NCBI RefSeq assembly: GCF_017744255.1
Contig: NZ_JAGHQP010000006.1
Span: 1 to 64,000 of the forward strand
Origin: Brevundimonas sp. A19_0
GTDB taxonomy: Bacteria; Pseudomonadota; Alphaproteobacteria; Caulobacterales; Caulobacteraceae
Length of the DNA: 64,000 nucleotides
Direction of reading: 5' to 3'
The position numbers and the translations under genes were made by a program. Below, in pieces: positions 43,541 to 51,534 of the stretch (within the stretch, counting starts at the first letter, position 1; each line of letters starts with the position of its first letter). The notes beneath the pieces were generated by a model. That model searched no databases, was not told the DNA's origin, and saw only the letters and a list, made by a program, of their open reading frames with translations.

Positions 43541-45993
43541 TGCGCCGGATAGTGGGTTGCGGCCTGGCCGTCGCGCTGCTGGCGACGGCCGGACCGGTCA
43601 TGGGCCAGGCGCCGGCGCCGGTCATCCTCGAGGCCCTGCTGGACCAGGAGAGCCTCGGGTCGGTGCGGATCAGCCCGAACGGGCGCTGGATCGTGGTCGA
43701 GCGCCGGGCCGCCTGGTCGGCGGCGGCCACCTACCGCTTCGGGCTGATGACCCCGCATCTGCTCAGCGGGCTGGAGGTGCATACGCCGGCCGGCGACCTG
43801 GTGCGCCGACTGGAGGACCCGGGCCACGCCAACGGCTACGTCTCCGGGCCCTTCTCGCCCAGCGGCGAGCTGATGCTGGTCGTCCGCCTGCGCGAGACCG
43901 CCCGCACCCTGGGGGTCATGACCCTGGCCACCGGCGAGGTGCGCTGGCTGCCGCTGACCCCGGAGTTCACCGAGTTGGGCCGCACCGTCGCCTGGCGTTC
44001 GGAGACGCAGCTGGTGGCCATCGCCCGTCCGGACGGCGACCTGCCGCTGGTGTATCGCCTCGGCGCCCAGACCGAGGCGCGCAAGACGGGGCTGTGGCGG
44101 GCCTTCGCCGCCGGCCACGCACCGTCCGCCGTGGTCATTCCCAGCGGCCCGGCCCGCGACAGCCGCGAACGGTCGACCGCGCCGCGGCTGGTCCTCTACG
44201 ACCTCGCCGGCGGCGAGGAGCGGGTGCTGGCGCGCGGCGAGCTGTTCGACCTGGAGCTCTCGCCGGACGGCGGCGCCGTCGCGGCCCTGCTCAACGCCGA
44301 GGACCTGCAGGCGGGCGGAGAGACGCCGGTCGATGTCGGCACGCCGAGCCGGCGGCGACGCCTGCTGCTCATCGATCTCGACCGGGGCGCGGCCGTCGAG
44401 CCCCTGCCCGATCAGGACTTCCTCTCGCACCTGCTGTCCTGGTCGCCGGATTCCCGCCGGCTGATCGCCTTCGCCCGCGACGCCGGGTCCCTCTGGGGCG
44501 AGGGCCGCTTCTGGATCCTCGATCGCCGCGGGTCGGCCGAACCCCTCCGGCTGGGCGAGGCCCGCCCCTGGCTCGACGCCGAGGTCGGCCGGATCCCCAT
44601 CGCCCGCGCTGGCTGGAGCGCGGGGCGGCCGGTGGCGCAGGTCCGCACCGCCGCGGGCCGCAGGGTCTGGCTTCGCGCCGCCCCCGGGTCCGTCTCGGTC
44701 CCGGTCCTCGAGCCGCGCGAGACCCTGGTCGAGGTCGCCGGACGCACCTGGATCGAGCGCGCCGCCGGCCTGCACTCCTTCGTCGCCGACCCGACCCTGC
44801 CCGTCCTGCCGGGCCGGCTGTGGGACCGCGAACGGGCGGCGGACGGCGGCAGCCGGCAGGGCTGGAACCCGGACGGCGTCCAGCGGGGCCGGCGCGGCCT
44901 GGTCGGTCCGGACGGCTGCGTGACCCGGCCGGCGGTTCCCGCGGCGCCGAGCTGCCCCGCGCCGCTGTCGGCCGACGAAACCCTGGTCGCCGTCAGCCCG
45001 ACGCGGGACTTTCTGATCGCCCAGCGGCGAACCCCGGGCGGATCGACCGCCCTGCGCCTGCACGCGCTGGACGGCGCGCGCGAGTTGGCCACCGTCAACG
45101 CCGCCTTCGACGCCCTGGCCTGGGGGACGATCACGCCCATCGCCCATACGGGCCCCGAGGGCCAGGCCCTGACCAGCTGGCTGCTGCTGCCGCCCGGCGC
45201 CGCGCCGGGCGACAGGCTTCCGGTGGTCGTGATCGTCTATCCCGGCGCGGCCTACGCCGCCGCCCCGGCCTGGCTGCGCCCCGGCGGCGAGCGTCTGCAC
45301 ATCAATCCGTCGGTGCTGGCCGCCGCCGGCTACGCCGTCCTCGTGCCGAGCCTGCCCAAGCCCGCCGGCGCCGGTCCCAGGTTGGACGACCTGGCCGACC
45401 GGATCGGGGCGATCGTCGACGCCGCCGCCCTCCAGGCCCCCATCGACCCGACCCGGGTCGGCCTCGTCGGTCACAGCTACGGCGGCTACGGGGTGCTGCT
45501 GGCCGCCTCCCAGAGCGACCGGTTCCGGGCGGTGGCGGCGGCGGCCGGCTACGCCGACCTGTCGCGAGTCTACGCCCTGCCGCCCCACTTCCTGGTCTCG
45601 CCCGACGATGGCGTGCCGATCAACGCCCTGGTCGGCTGGGCCGAGACCGGCCAGGGCGCGATCGGGGCCTCGCTGCCCGACCAGCCCCAGGCCTATGTCG
45701 CGGGCAGCCCGCTATACCTCGCCAGCAGGATCCGCACGCCGACGCTGCTCATCGAGGGCGACCTCGATCCCGCCGGCGCCGACGTGCTGTTCGGCGTCCT
45801 CTACCGGCTCGGCCGGGAGGCGGCGCTGGTCACCTACGCCGGCGAGGGTCATGTCTTCGTCAGCCCGGCCAACCTGCGTGACCTGCACGCCCGCATCCTG
45901 GATTGGCTCGATCGCCATGTGCGCCCGGCGGATGTCGGCGATCCGCGCCTGCCAGCGCCGGGCCCAGACCTCCAGCACGGCGCCGACCAGTAG
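43540..45993 (+). CDS. lasso peptide isopeptidase-like S9 serine peptidase
   Basis: An 817-residue prolyl-oligopeptidase-type (S9) protein. A signal peptide (about residues 1-24, ending MGQ) is followed by a beta-propeller-like region and an alpha/beta hydrolase domain: nucleophile Ser in GHSYGGYG (about residue 646), Asp in IEGDLDPAG (about 742), His in AGEGHVFVSP (about 769). In astexin-type clusters such enzymes (AtxE family) cut the isopeptide bond of a threaded lasso peptide. The ATG at 43540 overlaps the receptor stop; a GTG is three bases upstream. Its 3' end overlaps the cyclase gene antisense. Assignment as isopeptidase rests mainly on context. Confidence 0.88.
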   Translation: MRRIVGCGLAVALLATAGPVMGQAPAPVILEALLDQESLGSVRISPNGRWIVVERRAAWSAAATYRFGLMTPHLLSGLEVHTPAGDLVRRLEDPGHANGYVSGPFSPSGELMLVVRLRETARTLGVMTLATGEVRWLPLTPEFTELGRTVAWRSETQLVAIARPDGDLPLVYRLGAQTEARKTGLWRAFAAGHAPSAVVIPSGPARDSRERSTAPRLVLYDLAGGEERVLARGELFDLELSPDGGAVAALLNAEDLQAGGETPVDVGTPSRRRRLLLIDLDRGAAVEPLPDQDFLSHLLSWSPDSRRLIAFARDAGSLWGEGRFWILDRRGSAEPLRLGEARPWLDAEVGRIPIARAGWSAGRPVAQVRTAAGRRVWLRAAPGSVSVPVLEPRETLVEVAGRTWIERAAGLHSFVADPTLPVLPGRLWDRERAADGGSRQGWNPDGVQRGRRGLVGPDGCVTRPAVPAAPSCPAPLSADETLVAVSPTRDFLIAQRRTPGGSTALRLHALDGARELATVNAAFDALAWGTITPIAHTGPEGQALTSWLLLPPGAAPGDRLPVVVIVYPGAAYAAAPAWLRPGGERLHINPSVLAAAGYAVLVPSLPKPAGAGPRLDDLADRIGAIVDAAALQAPIDPTRVGLVGHSYGGYGVLLAASQSDRFRAVAAAAGYADLSRVYALPPHFLVSPDDGVPINALVGWAETGQGAIGASLPDQPQAYVAGSPLYLASRIRTPTLLIEGDLDPAGADVLFGVLYRLGREAALVTYAGEGHVFVSPANLRDLHARILDWLDRHVRPADVGDPRLPAPGPDLQHGADQ

Positions 45994-47326
45994 CCGGTTG
46001 TAGCCGGGGCTCCAGATCAGGCGCGCCTCCGTCAGTTCGGCCTCGAGCGCCTTGCGGTCCAGCAGGCCGTGGGCGGCCTGAAGCCCGTCGAGCAGCAGCG
46101 GCGTCAGGGTCGGCAGGCTGGCGCGCGTCACCTGGCCGTAGAAATGGCTGAGGTCGCCCTTGCTGCGGCGCTCGACGATCATCGGCGGCAGGCGCGTGGC
46201 GAAGGCCTGCCGGGCCAGGCCCCGGTCCCGCACCCCGGCGATCAGCCGGTCGGCCGGAATGGCCAGGCAGTGCTCGGCCACCGGCTGGCTGAGGAAGGGG
46301 TGCAAGAGGTCGCCCGCGCGGGCGCGCAGGCAGTCGCCCCAGAACAGCTGGGCGTTGACGAACTGCCGCAGTTGCCCGGCCTTGGCCGGCGGCAGGTCGT
46401 CGACCTCCTCCAGCCACGGATGGCGGCGCGTCCCGGCGTCGGCCCGCTCGCCCGACGGGCCGCCGAGGGCGTAGCCAAGCACCGTCCAGGCCGAGTGCCG
46501 GGTCCAGCGCGCCACGGCGGCGATGAAGGCCGGCGACACCCCGGCCAGGCCCTCCCGGCGGCGGCGGTCGACGACTACGGCGGGGTTGGGCGCCTGGAAG
46601 AACACCGCGTCGCCGCCCTGGCCGGTGAGCAATCCGGTCGCCCGCCCTCGGCGCATCCGCCCGGACACCTCGATGTCGTAGGCCACATCGACGCCCGGCC
46701 CGGCAGAAGTCCGTGGGCCGCCAGACGGCCGCGGTCTCCGCCGCCTCGCCGATGACGCTGACCGCGCCCGGATTGACGGCGGTCAGGCCGCGCAGGGCCA
46801 GCCGGTCGCCGAGCAGTTCCGGCGTCCTGGCGATCTCGCCGAGCACCGGCCAGTCGATGGCGAGGTCGGCCGGCAGCAGGGCGTCGACCAGGCGCGGCGG
46901 CTCGCGGGCGGCGATCACCGCCCCGCCATGGCGCCACCAGACGCAGTCCAGGGCGCCGCTGGGATCACGCAGCAGGGCGAGGCGTCCCTCGTCGTCCCGC
47001 CAGACCAGGATGTATCGGCCCCAACCCGAGGCGACGGCGCCCCGGGCCAGGTCGGCCGGGCCGGCGCTGCGCGAGATCACCGTCGACAGGAAGCCATCGG
47101 TCCCCCGCCAGTCGCCGATCAGGAGGTGCTGGCGGCCGACCTGGCGGACGGCGTAGCGGGCCCGCGGCGCGAGCAGGACTTGGATTTCCTCGATCGGACC
47201 AAACGACCGCCAGCCCTCCCGCTCGAGGGCGGCCAGGACCCGGTCGAGCGCGCGTCGGTCGTCCTCGCCGGTGCGCCGCCGGTCGATCACCAGATAGCCG
47301 TTGTCGGCGGGACCGGGGACCTTCAT
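45712..47326 (-). pseudogene. degraded lasso cyclase (asparagine synthetase-like, C protein)
   Basis: Lasso cyclases activate an Asp/Glu side chain with ATP and close the macrolactam. The N-terminal glutamine-amidotransferase-like half (MKVPGPADNGYLVIDRR..WRPTDFCRAG) is in one frame; the C-terminal synthetase half (IEVSG then LLTGQGGDAVFFQ..WSPGYNRLLVG) is one base out of frame, with the shift near 46690-46715. Between the VSG of the expected VSGGLDSS ATP-loop and the GQGGD motif only about 11 residues remain where roughly 100 are expected, so the catalytic loop is deleted. The start overlaps the B gene stop (ATGA). The C-frame stop lies 281 bases inside the isopeptidase gene. Confidence 0.8.
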
Positions 47327-47952
47327 CGGCAGTAGATCGGCGTATAGGCCCAGAGCCGCTCGACATCGTCGTTGAGACAGACGTCGCCGGCCTGGACCCA
47401 GCAATGGGCGTTGAACGGCCAGAGGCGCACGCCGAACACCCAGTCGGCGGCCAGACCGCGGCGGCGCAGGAAGGCGATCAGCATGGCCGACCGCGGCAGG
47501 CATTCGCCTTCGACCGGGAGCCAGGGGCTGATCTTCCAGAACAGCCGCGCCGCCGCCAGCACCGCGTCGGGATCACGCGACAGGTCGCTCCGGGCCTCGG
47601 CGAGAGCCAGATAGGGGGCGATCCCCTGCCCCGCCCGCGCCCGACGGATATCGGCGACGACGCCGGCGGCGGCGAGCAGCGCCCGCGGTCCCGCCGGCTC
47701 GGCCAGGGGCTCATGGATGATCGATCTTGCGGCCGACGGCGGCGGCGTCCGGGTCGCGGGCGGCGGCTCGGCCGCCAGCAGCCCGGCCTCGCCCAGCGCC
47801 TCGGCCATCGGCCCGGGCGCGATCCCGCCTGCGGCGGTCAGGGCCGCCGCGCCGCCGGGCAGGCAAAGGTAGGCGTCGCCGGCGATGTCGAGCACCGCCA
47901 GGTCGGCCCCGATGGCGACGGCGTGGACGTCCGGTTTGAGGTGGCGGGTCAT
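47323..47952 (-). CDS. lasso leader peptidase with fused RRE (B protein)
   Basis: A 209-residue fusion of an N-terminal PqqD-like recognition element (residues about 1-65, with YLCLPGGAAALT) and a C-terminal transglutaminase-like cysteine protease. The catalytic triad fits C151 (GECLPRS), H183 (FNAHCWV) and D195 (CLNDD). It binds the precursor leader and cuts it before macrolactam formation. All catalytic residues are present, unlike the adjacent cyclase. It lies 57 bases downstream of the precursor gene. Confidence 0.9.
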   Translation of the reverse strand: MTRHLKPDVHAVAIGADLAVLDIAGDAYLCLPGGAAALTAAGGIAPGPMAEALGEAGLLAAEPPPATRTPPPSAARSIIHEPLAEPAGPRALLAAAGVVADIRRARAGQGIAPYLALAEARSDLSRDPDAVLAAARLFWKISPWLPVEGECLPRSAMLIAFLRRRGLAADWVFGVRLWPFNAHCWVQAGDVCLNDDVERLWAYTPIYCR

Positions 47953-48008
47953 CGGCGAGGGTCCGGCCGGGAGGCGGTGGGCGCCGGCCGCAGCCGGCGC
48001 CCTGGCCT

Positions 48009-48236
48009 TCAGCCCTGCTGCCAGAGCCGCACCGGGATCAGCTCGAAATCGCCGGTGGGCGAGTCGGCGCGGGTGGCCTGCTCGGCCGAGCCCAGCCGGA
48101 CGACGTCGGCGCGGACGCCGGTCGGCTCATAGAGACGGACCGGGATCAGCTCCATGTCGCCGGTGTGGGAATCGGCGCGGGTGTTGCGCCGGGCGGAGCC
48201 GAGCCCGATGAGGCGCGGCGTGGTCTGGGTGTTCAT
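48009..48236 (-). CDS. lasso peptide precursor with two tandem cores (A protein)
   Basis: A 75-residue precursor with an excellent AGGAGGT ribosome-binding site. It contains two copies, offset by 36 residues, of LGSA-xxx-TR followed by ADS-x-TGD-x-ELIPVRL (19 of 26 positions identical by hand). Each TR end puts Thr at position -2 of a core beginning with Ala, the usual lasso leader rule. Core 1 would be A21-D-S-H-T-G-D-M-E29..; core 2 A57-D-S-P-T-G-D-F-E65-LIPVRLWQQG to the C-terminus. Ring closure to Glu9 (9-residue ring) or Asp7 is possible in both. Leader peptidase and cyclase genes follow. Confidence 0.88.
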   Translation of the reverse strand: MNTQTTPRLIGLGSARRNTRADSHTGDMELIPVRLYEPTGVRADVVRLGSAEQATRADSPTGDFELIPVRLWQQG

Positions 48237-48306
48237 GATGGAACCTCCTTGCACGGGACGGGATGCCCGCCCGCGCAGTCGGCGCGCGCATGAGCCTATT
48301 TTCAAA

Positions 48307-48921
48307 CTATATTCGCTCTATACTTTGACCCGACCGCCTCATGACTGCGAACACCGCCGGCGCGGCCAGCCGCCGACCGTCATGATAGGCGTCGACCTCG
48401 GCCCGCAATTCGGCGACACGGCCCGTCGCCAGCAGCCGCTCTTGCCGGGTGATCTGTTCGATGTCGGCGGGCCGAACCTCCCTCTCGAACGCCCGGATAG
48501 GGCGGAGCTGAAGCATGACCCGGCGGTGGGCGCGGGTCAGGATGTCGACGCCGGCGGCGGCCGCGATCGTCGCATAGAGGATTTCGAGGCGCAGATCGGG
48601 CGGCGACGGCGCCTCCGCAGGGCGCGAGGCAGCCGCCGGCGCGACGTCCAGCGCCCAGTGGGTCAGGCGGCGGTGCAATTCGTAGAGATCGGCGATGTCG
48701 GACGCCGTCGGGCTTGGCGCAAAATATCCGCGGCCCGGCCGATGCTCGATGACCCCTTCCCCGGCCAGCCGGGCCAGCGCTTCGCGCACCGGCGTGGGGC
48801 TGAGGCGCAGTTCCTCGGCCAGGGCGGTGGCGACGAGCGGTTCGCCCCAGCCGAAGCGGCCCGCCGCGGCGAAACCTGCCAGGGCGTTGAGGGCGCTGTG
48901 GTAGGGATCGCGATCCTTCAT
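48307..48921 (-). CDS. GntR-family regulator of the lasso locus
   Basis: A 204-residue FadR-type GntR regulator. The winged helix is ALAEELRLSPTPVREALARLAGEGVIEHRPGRGYFAPSP; the all-helical ligand domain follows (DIADLYELHRRLTHWAL). It lies upstream of the precursor gene by 70 bases on the same strand and may control the A-B-C genes. The ATG at 48921 precedes the conserved domain; an in-frame upstream start would add about 70 residues of doubtful sequence. Confidence 0.87.
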   Translation of the reverse strand: MKDRDPYHSALNALAGFAAAGRFGWGEPLVATALAEELRLSPTPVREALARLAGEGVIEHRPGRGYFAPSPTASDIADLYELHRRLTHWALDVAPAAASRPAEAPSPPDLRLEILYATIAAAAGVDILTRAHRRVMLQLRPIRAFEREVRPADIEQITRQERLLATGRVAELRAEVDAYHDGRRLAAPAVFAVMRRSGQSIERI

Positions 48922-49199
48922 CCCGCCCGCTCCCGGCCGCGGGGCATGAGGGCGGGAGGACGCGACTGTCGCGCCGGACCTGGCCCGCGGCGGGTCGGGC
49001 CCCGAGGGAATGCGGTATAGGACGCCGTTACGCAAGCTTTCGCGATGTATCCGCAGGTTCTTTGCGTCATGCCGCAAGGTTTTCGACACCGTTTCTTTGC
49101 CATCTTTCATTTGAGGCTCCGGCGCCGCATTTTTCAACCAGTAGGGGTGCGAGAACGGTAGTCTCGGCGGCCCCAGCCGGCAGGAGTGAAGTCGAGGTC

Positions 49200-49931
49200 A
49201 TGGAGCGCGCCGACCGCCAATCCCAGAGCGAAACCCTGTCCGCGGCCCTGCGCCTGATCCGCGCCCATCGCCGGATGAAGTCGGCCGACGTGGCGCGCGG
49301 GATGAACATGGCGCTGCGGTCCTACGAGCACTTCGAAGCCGGCGGCGGCCGCATCAATCTCGAGCGGGTGCATCGCTTCGCCGAGGTCACCGACAGCGAC
49401 CCGCACGCCATCATGGCCGCCCTGGCGCTGGGCTCGCCGGCCTTCGCCCTGCGCTGCGCCGACAACAAGCTGATGACCATCTTCACCGTCGCCGTCCAGG
49501 AGTTCGACGAGGAGGTCGGCGACGCCATCACCGAGCTCGACGCCCGGACCATCATCAACACCTTCACCAAGGCCCTGAAGGAACTGGCGGTGCAGTCGGT
49601 GCGCCGCGACAGCGCCGCCGACGCCTGGCTCGAGCAACGGCTGCGCCGCCTGGTGTCGCCGGCGAACGGTGACGGGGATGGCCCCACCGGTGACGGCACA
49701 CCGTGGACGGCCGACGGGCTCATTACGGACTGGCGGCGGAGCGGCCGCGTCCGGTTTGCTTCGGCCCGATGGCACAGTACGCGTACAGTAACCGCCAGGA
49801 GTCCCCCGGCGACCTCGATAGTCTCTCCGAACGACAGCGCGATTGCCTGCGGCTGGCCGCCCGGGGCCTCACCTCGGCGGGGATCGGCGAACACCTCGGC
49901 CTGTCTCCCCGCACCGTCGACGAACATCTGA
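49200..49931 (+). CDS. XRE-family regulator upstream of the conjugation operon
   Basis: A 243-residue protein with an N-terminal XRE helix-turn-helix (LSAALRLIRAHRRMKSADVARGMNMALRSYEHFEAGGGRINLERVHRFAEVTDSDPHAI). The middle is helical (MTIFTVAVQEFDEEVGDAITELDARTIINTFTKALKELAV). The last 55 codons overlap the LuxR-type gene in another frame and read as low-complexity, so the natural stop may have been lost. It is divergent from the GntR gene and probably controls transfer genes. Confidence 0.78.
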   Translation: MERADRQSQSETLSAALRLIRAHRRMKSADVARGMNMALRSYEHFEAGGGRINLERVHRFAEVTDSDPHAIMAALALGSPAFALRCADNKLMTIFTVAVQEFDEEVGDAITELDARTIINTFTKALKELAVQSVRRDSAADAWLEQRLRRLVSPANGDGDGPTGDGTPWTADGLITDWRRSGRVRFASARWHSTRTVTARSPPATSIVSPNDSAIACGWPPGASPRRGSANTSACLPAPSTNI

Positions 49932-50035
49932 TGCTGGCCTGCCGGACGCTCGGCGTGCGCACCAGGGTCCAGGCGGTGGCCCGGCTGGCGCTCGAGGCGC
50001 GCGCCGCGCCGGAGGCCCGAAGCTTCCTACCGTAG
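49769..50035 (+). CDS. solo LuxR-type helix-turn-helix protein (conjugation-linked)
   Basis: An 88-residue LuxR C-terminal domain without sensor part: LSERQRDCLRLAARGLTSAGIGEHLGLSPRTVDEHLMLACRTLGVRTRVQAVARLAL. It resembles the solo LuxR protein at 38262-38498. Its 5' part overlaps the XRE gene by 163 bases in a different frame. It lies 63 bases before the virB1-like gene and is a candidate activator of the conjugation operon. Confidence 0.83.
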   Translation: MAQYAYSNRQESPGDLDSLSERQRDCLRLAARGLTSAGIGEHLGLSPRTVDEHLMLACRTLGVRTRVQAVARLALEARAAPEARSFLP

Positions 50036-50098
50036 ATTCCCCACGGGCCGCTGGCGGGTCGCGCGAGCGGGTCGGGATCGGTTTGCTGAACGCCAGAC

Positions 50099-50734
50099 AT
50101 GGAGTTCGCCTTGCTGGACCTCGGCCTCATCCTCAGCCTCGCCCAGGCCTGCGCGCCGCAGGTGGCGCCGCAGACCCTCGCCGCCGTCGCCTATGCGGAG
50201 AGCCGGTTCGACCCGCTCGCCATCGGCGTCAATCGGGGACCGCGGCCGGCCCGCCGACCCCGCGATCCGGCCGAGGCGGCCCGGGCGGCGCGCGCCCTCA
50301 TCGCCCGCGGCGCCAACCTCGACCTCGGCCTCGCCCAGATCAACAGCGCCAATCTCGGCTGGCTCGGGCTGTCGGTCGAGGACGCCTTCGACCCCTGCCG
50401 CAACCTGACCGCCGCCGGGCGGGTGCTGCAGGCGGGATATCGTCCCGCCTCGGCCAGCCCCGCCGACCGCCAGGTCGCGCTCCGGGCGGCGCTGTCCCGC
50501 TACAACACCGGCCATCCCGAGCGCGGCCTGCGCAACGGCTATGTGGCCCGCGTCGAACGCGCCGCCGTCCGTCTCGCCCTCGCGGCGCCCGGTCCCTCGC
50601 CGGAGCCGCCGCCCGCACCGCCCCTCCCTGAGCCGCCTCCGCCGCCGGCCTGGGACGTGTTCGCCCGCGCCCGGCTCAATCCGACCGTCGTCTTCGCCCC
50701 GGTCCCGTCCGAACCCTGGAGAGTCCTCCCATGA
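50099..50734 (+). CDS. virB1: VirB1-like lytic transglycosylase
   Basis: A 211-residue peptidoglycan hydrolase that opens the wall for the conjugation channel. The catalytic Glu lies in AAVAYAESRFDPLAIGVN; LGLAQINSANLGWLGLSVEDAFDPCRNLTAAGRVL is typical of the transglycosylase SLT fold. The C-terminal tail is proline-rich. It is the first gene of a continuous overlapping operon to 62.1 kb; its stop overlaps the pilin start by four bases. Confidence 0.92.
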   Translation: MEFALLDLGLILSLAQACAPQVAPQTLAAVAYAESRFDPLAIGVNRGPRPARRPRDPAEAARAARALIARGANLDLGLAQINSANLGWLGLSVEDAFDPCRNLTAAGRVLQAGYRPASASPADRQVALRAALSRYNTGHPERGLRNGYVARVERAAVRLALAAPGPSPEPPPAPPLPEPPPPPAWDVFARARLNPTVVFAPVPSEPWRVLP

Positions 50735-51033
50735 CCGTCCGCGTCTCCCGCGCGCGCCGCGCCGGCGCCGCCGGCGCCATCGCCCTCGCCAGCCTCGCGA
50801 TCGTCTCCGAGCCGGCCTTCGCCCAGGCCAATGTCGAGGGCCTGCTGCAGAACGTCGTCGACATGCTGACCGGCAACACCGCCCGCCTGCTGGCGGTGCT
50901 GGCGGTGGTGGTGGTCGGCATCCTGTGGATGTTCGGCCTGTTCGACCTGCGCCGCGCGGCCATCGTCATCCTCGGCATCATCGTCGTCTTCGGCGCCGCC
51001 GAGATCGTCAACCTGATCACCGGGGGCGGCTGA
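50731..51033 (+). CDS. virB2: VirB2/TrbC-like conjugal pilin
   Basis: A 100-residue prepilin with a signal peptide (about residues 1-32, ending A-F-A) and two hydrophobic helices (LLAVLAVVVVGILWMFGLFDL and AIVILGIIVVFGAAEIVNLI). This is the classic VirB2/TrbC pattern: a mature pilin of about 68 residues that polymerises into the conjugative pilus. Overlaps both neighbours by a few bases. Confidence 0.92.
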   Translation: MTVRVSRARRAGAAGAIALASLAIVSEPAFAQANVEGLLQNVVDMLTGNTARLLAVLAVVVVGILWMFGLFDLRRAAIVILGIIVVFGAAEIVNLITGGG

Positions 51034-51206
51034 TGACCGCCCTGACCTGGCTCCTCGTCACCGCCGCCGTCCTGCTGGGCGCCCTGAGCCTGATGCTGGC
51101 CCTGCGGCTGATCTCCCCGCAGCGCTTCGCCCAGGCCGTCGCCGCCGGCGCGCTCGGCCTGGCGGCCTGGACGCTGCCCCTGCTGCTGGACGCCGCCCAT
51201 GACTGA
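51033..51206 (+). CDS. small two-helix membrane protein inside the T4SS operon
   Basis: A 57-residue protein with two hydrophobic helices separated by SPQRFAQ. It is wedged between virB2 and virB3, overlapping both by one to eight bases, so it is almost certainly expressed with them. It is not one of the eleven canonical VirB proteins. No family was recognised. Confidence 0.72.
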   Translation: MTALTWLLVTAAVLLGALSLMLALRLISPQRFAQAVAAGALGLAAWTLPLLLDAAHD

Positions 51207-51534
51207 GGAGCGTCTGATCGAGGACCCGCTGTTCCTGGCCTGCACCCGACCGGCCATGGTGCTGGGCGTGCCGATGGAGGCGATGGGCGTCAACGTCATC
51301 GTCTCGGGGCTGGTGTTCCTGGTCGGCGGCAGCCTGCTCTACCTGCTGGTCGCCCCCGTCCTCCACCTGGTCTTCCGCGCCATCTGCAAGGTCGACCACA
51401 ACGCCTTCCGGCTGCTGCTGGTCTTCGTCGACACCAAGGGGCGGGCCCGCAACGGCGGCCTGTGGGGCGGCTCCTCGCCCACGCCCCTGCCCCTGGTCCG
51501 CCGCTACCGCATCGGGGAGCTGGCCCGTGGCTGA
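51199..51534 (+). CDS. virB3: VirB3-like T4SS protein
   Basis: A 111-residue inner-membrane component. The conserved beginning is EERLIEDPLFLACTRPAMVLGVPMEAMGVNVIVSGLVFLVG, typical of VirB3/TrbD. Two transmembrane stretches lie at about residues 26-60. The C-terminal region ends YRIGELARG. It overlaps the virB4 start by eight bases. Confidence 0.93.
   Translation: MTEERLIEDPLFLACTRPAMVLGVPMEAMGVNVIVSGLVFLVGGSLLYLLVAPVLHLVFRAICKVDHNAFRLLLVFVDTKGRARNGGLWGGSSPTPLPLVRRYRIGELARG

Noticed and set aside
43474-45588. 704-codon minus-strand open frame
   Set aside because: It is antisense to the isopeptidase gene, with Gly/Arg/Gln-rich low-complexity sequence; the sense strand encodes clear catalytic motifs.
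45860-47503. A 547-codon minus-strand frame that could be read as one intact lasso cyclase
   Set aside because: Only its first part (from 47326 to about 46700) resembles a cyclase. After that the family similarity continues in a different frame, and the remaining residues in this frame are Arg/Pro-rich shadow sequence.
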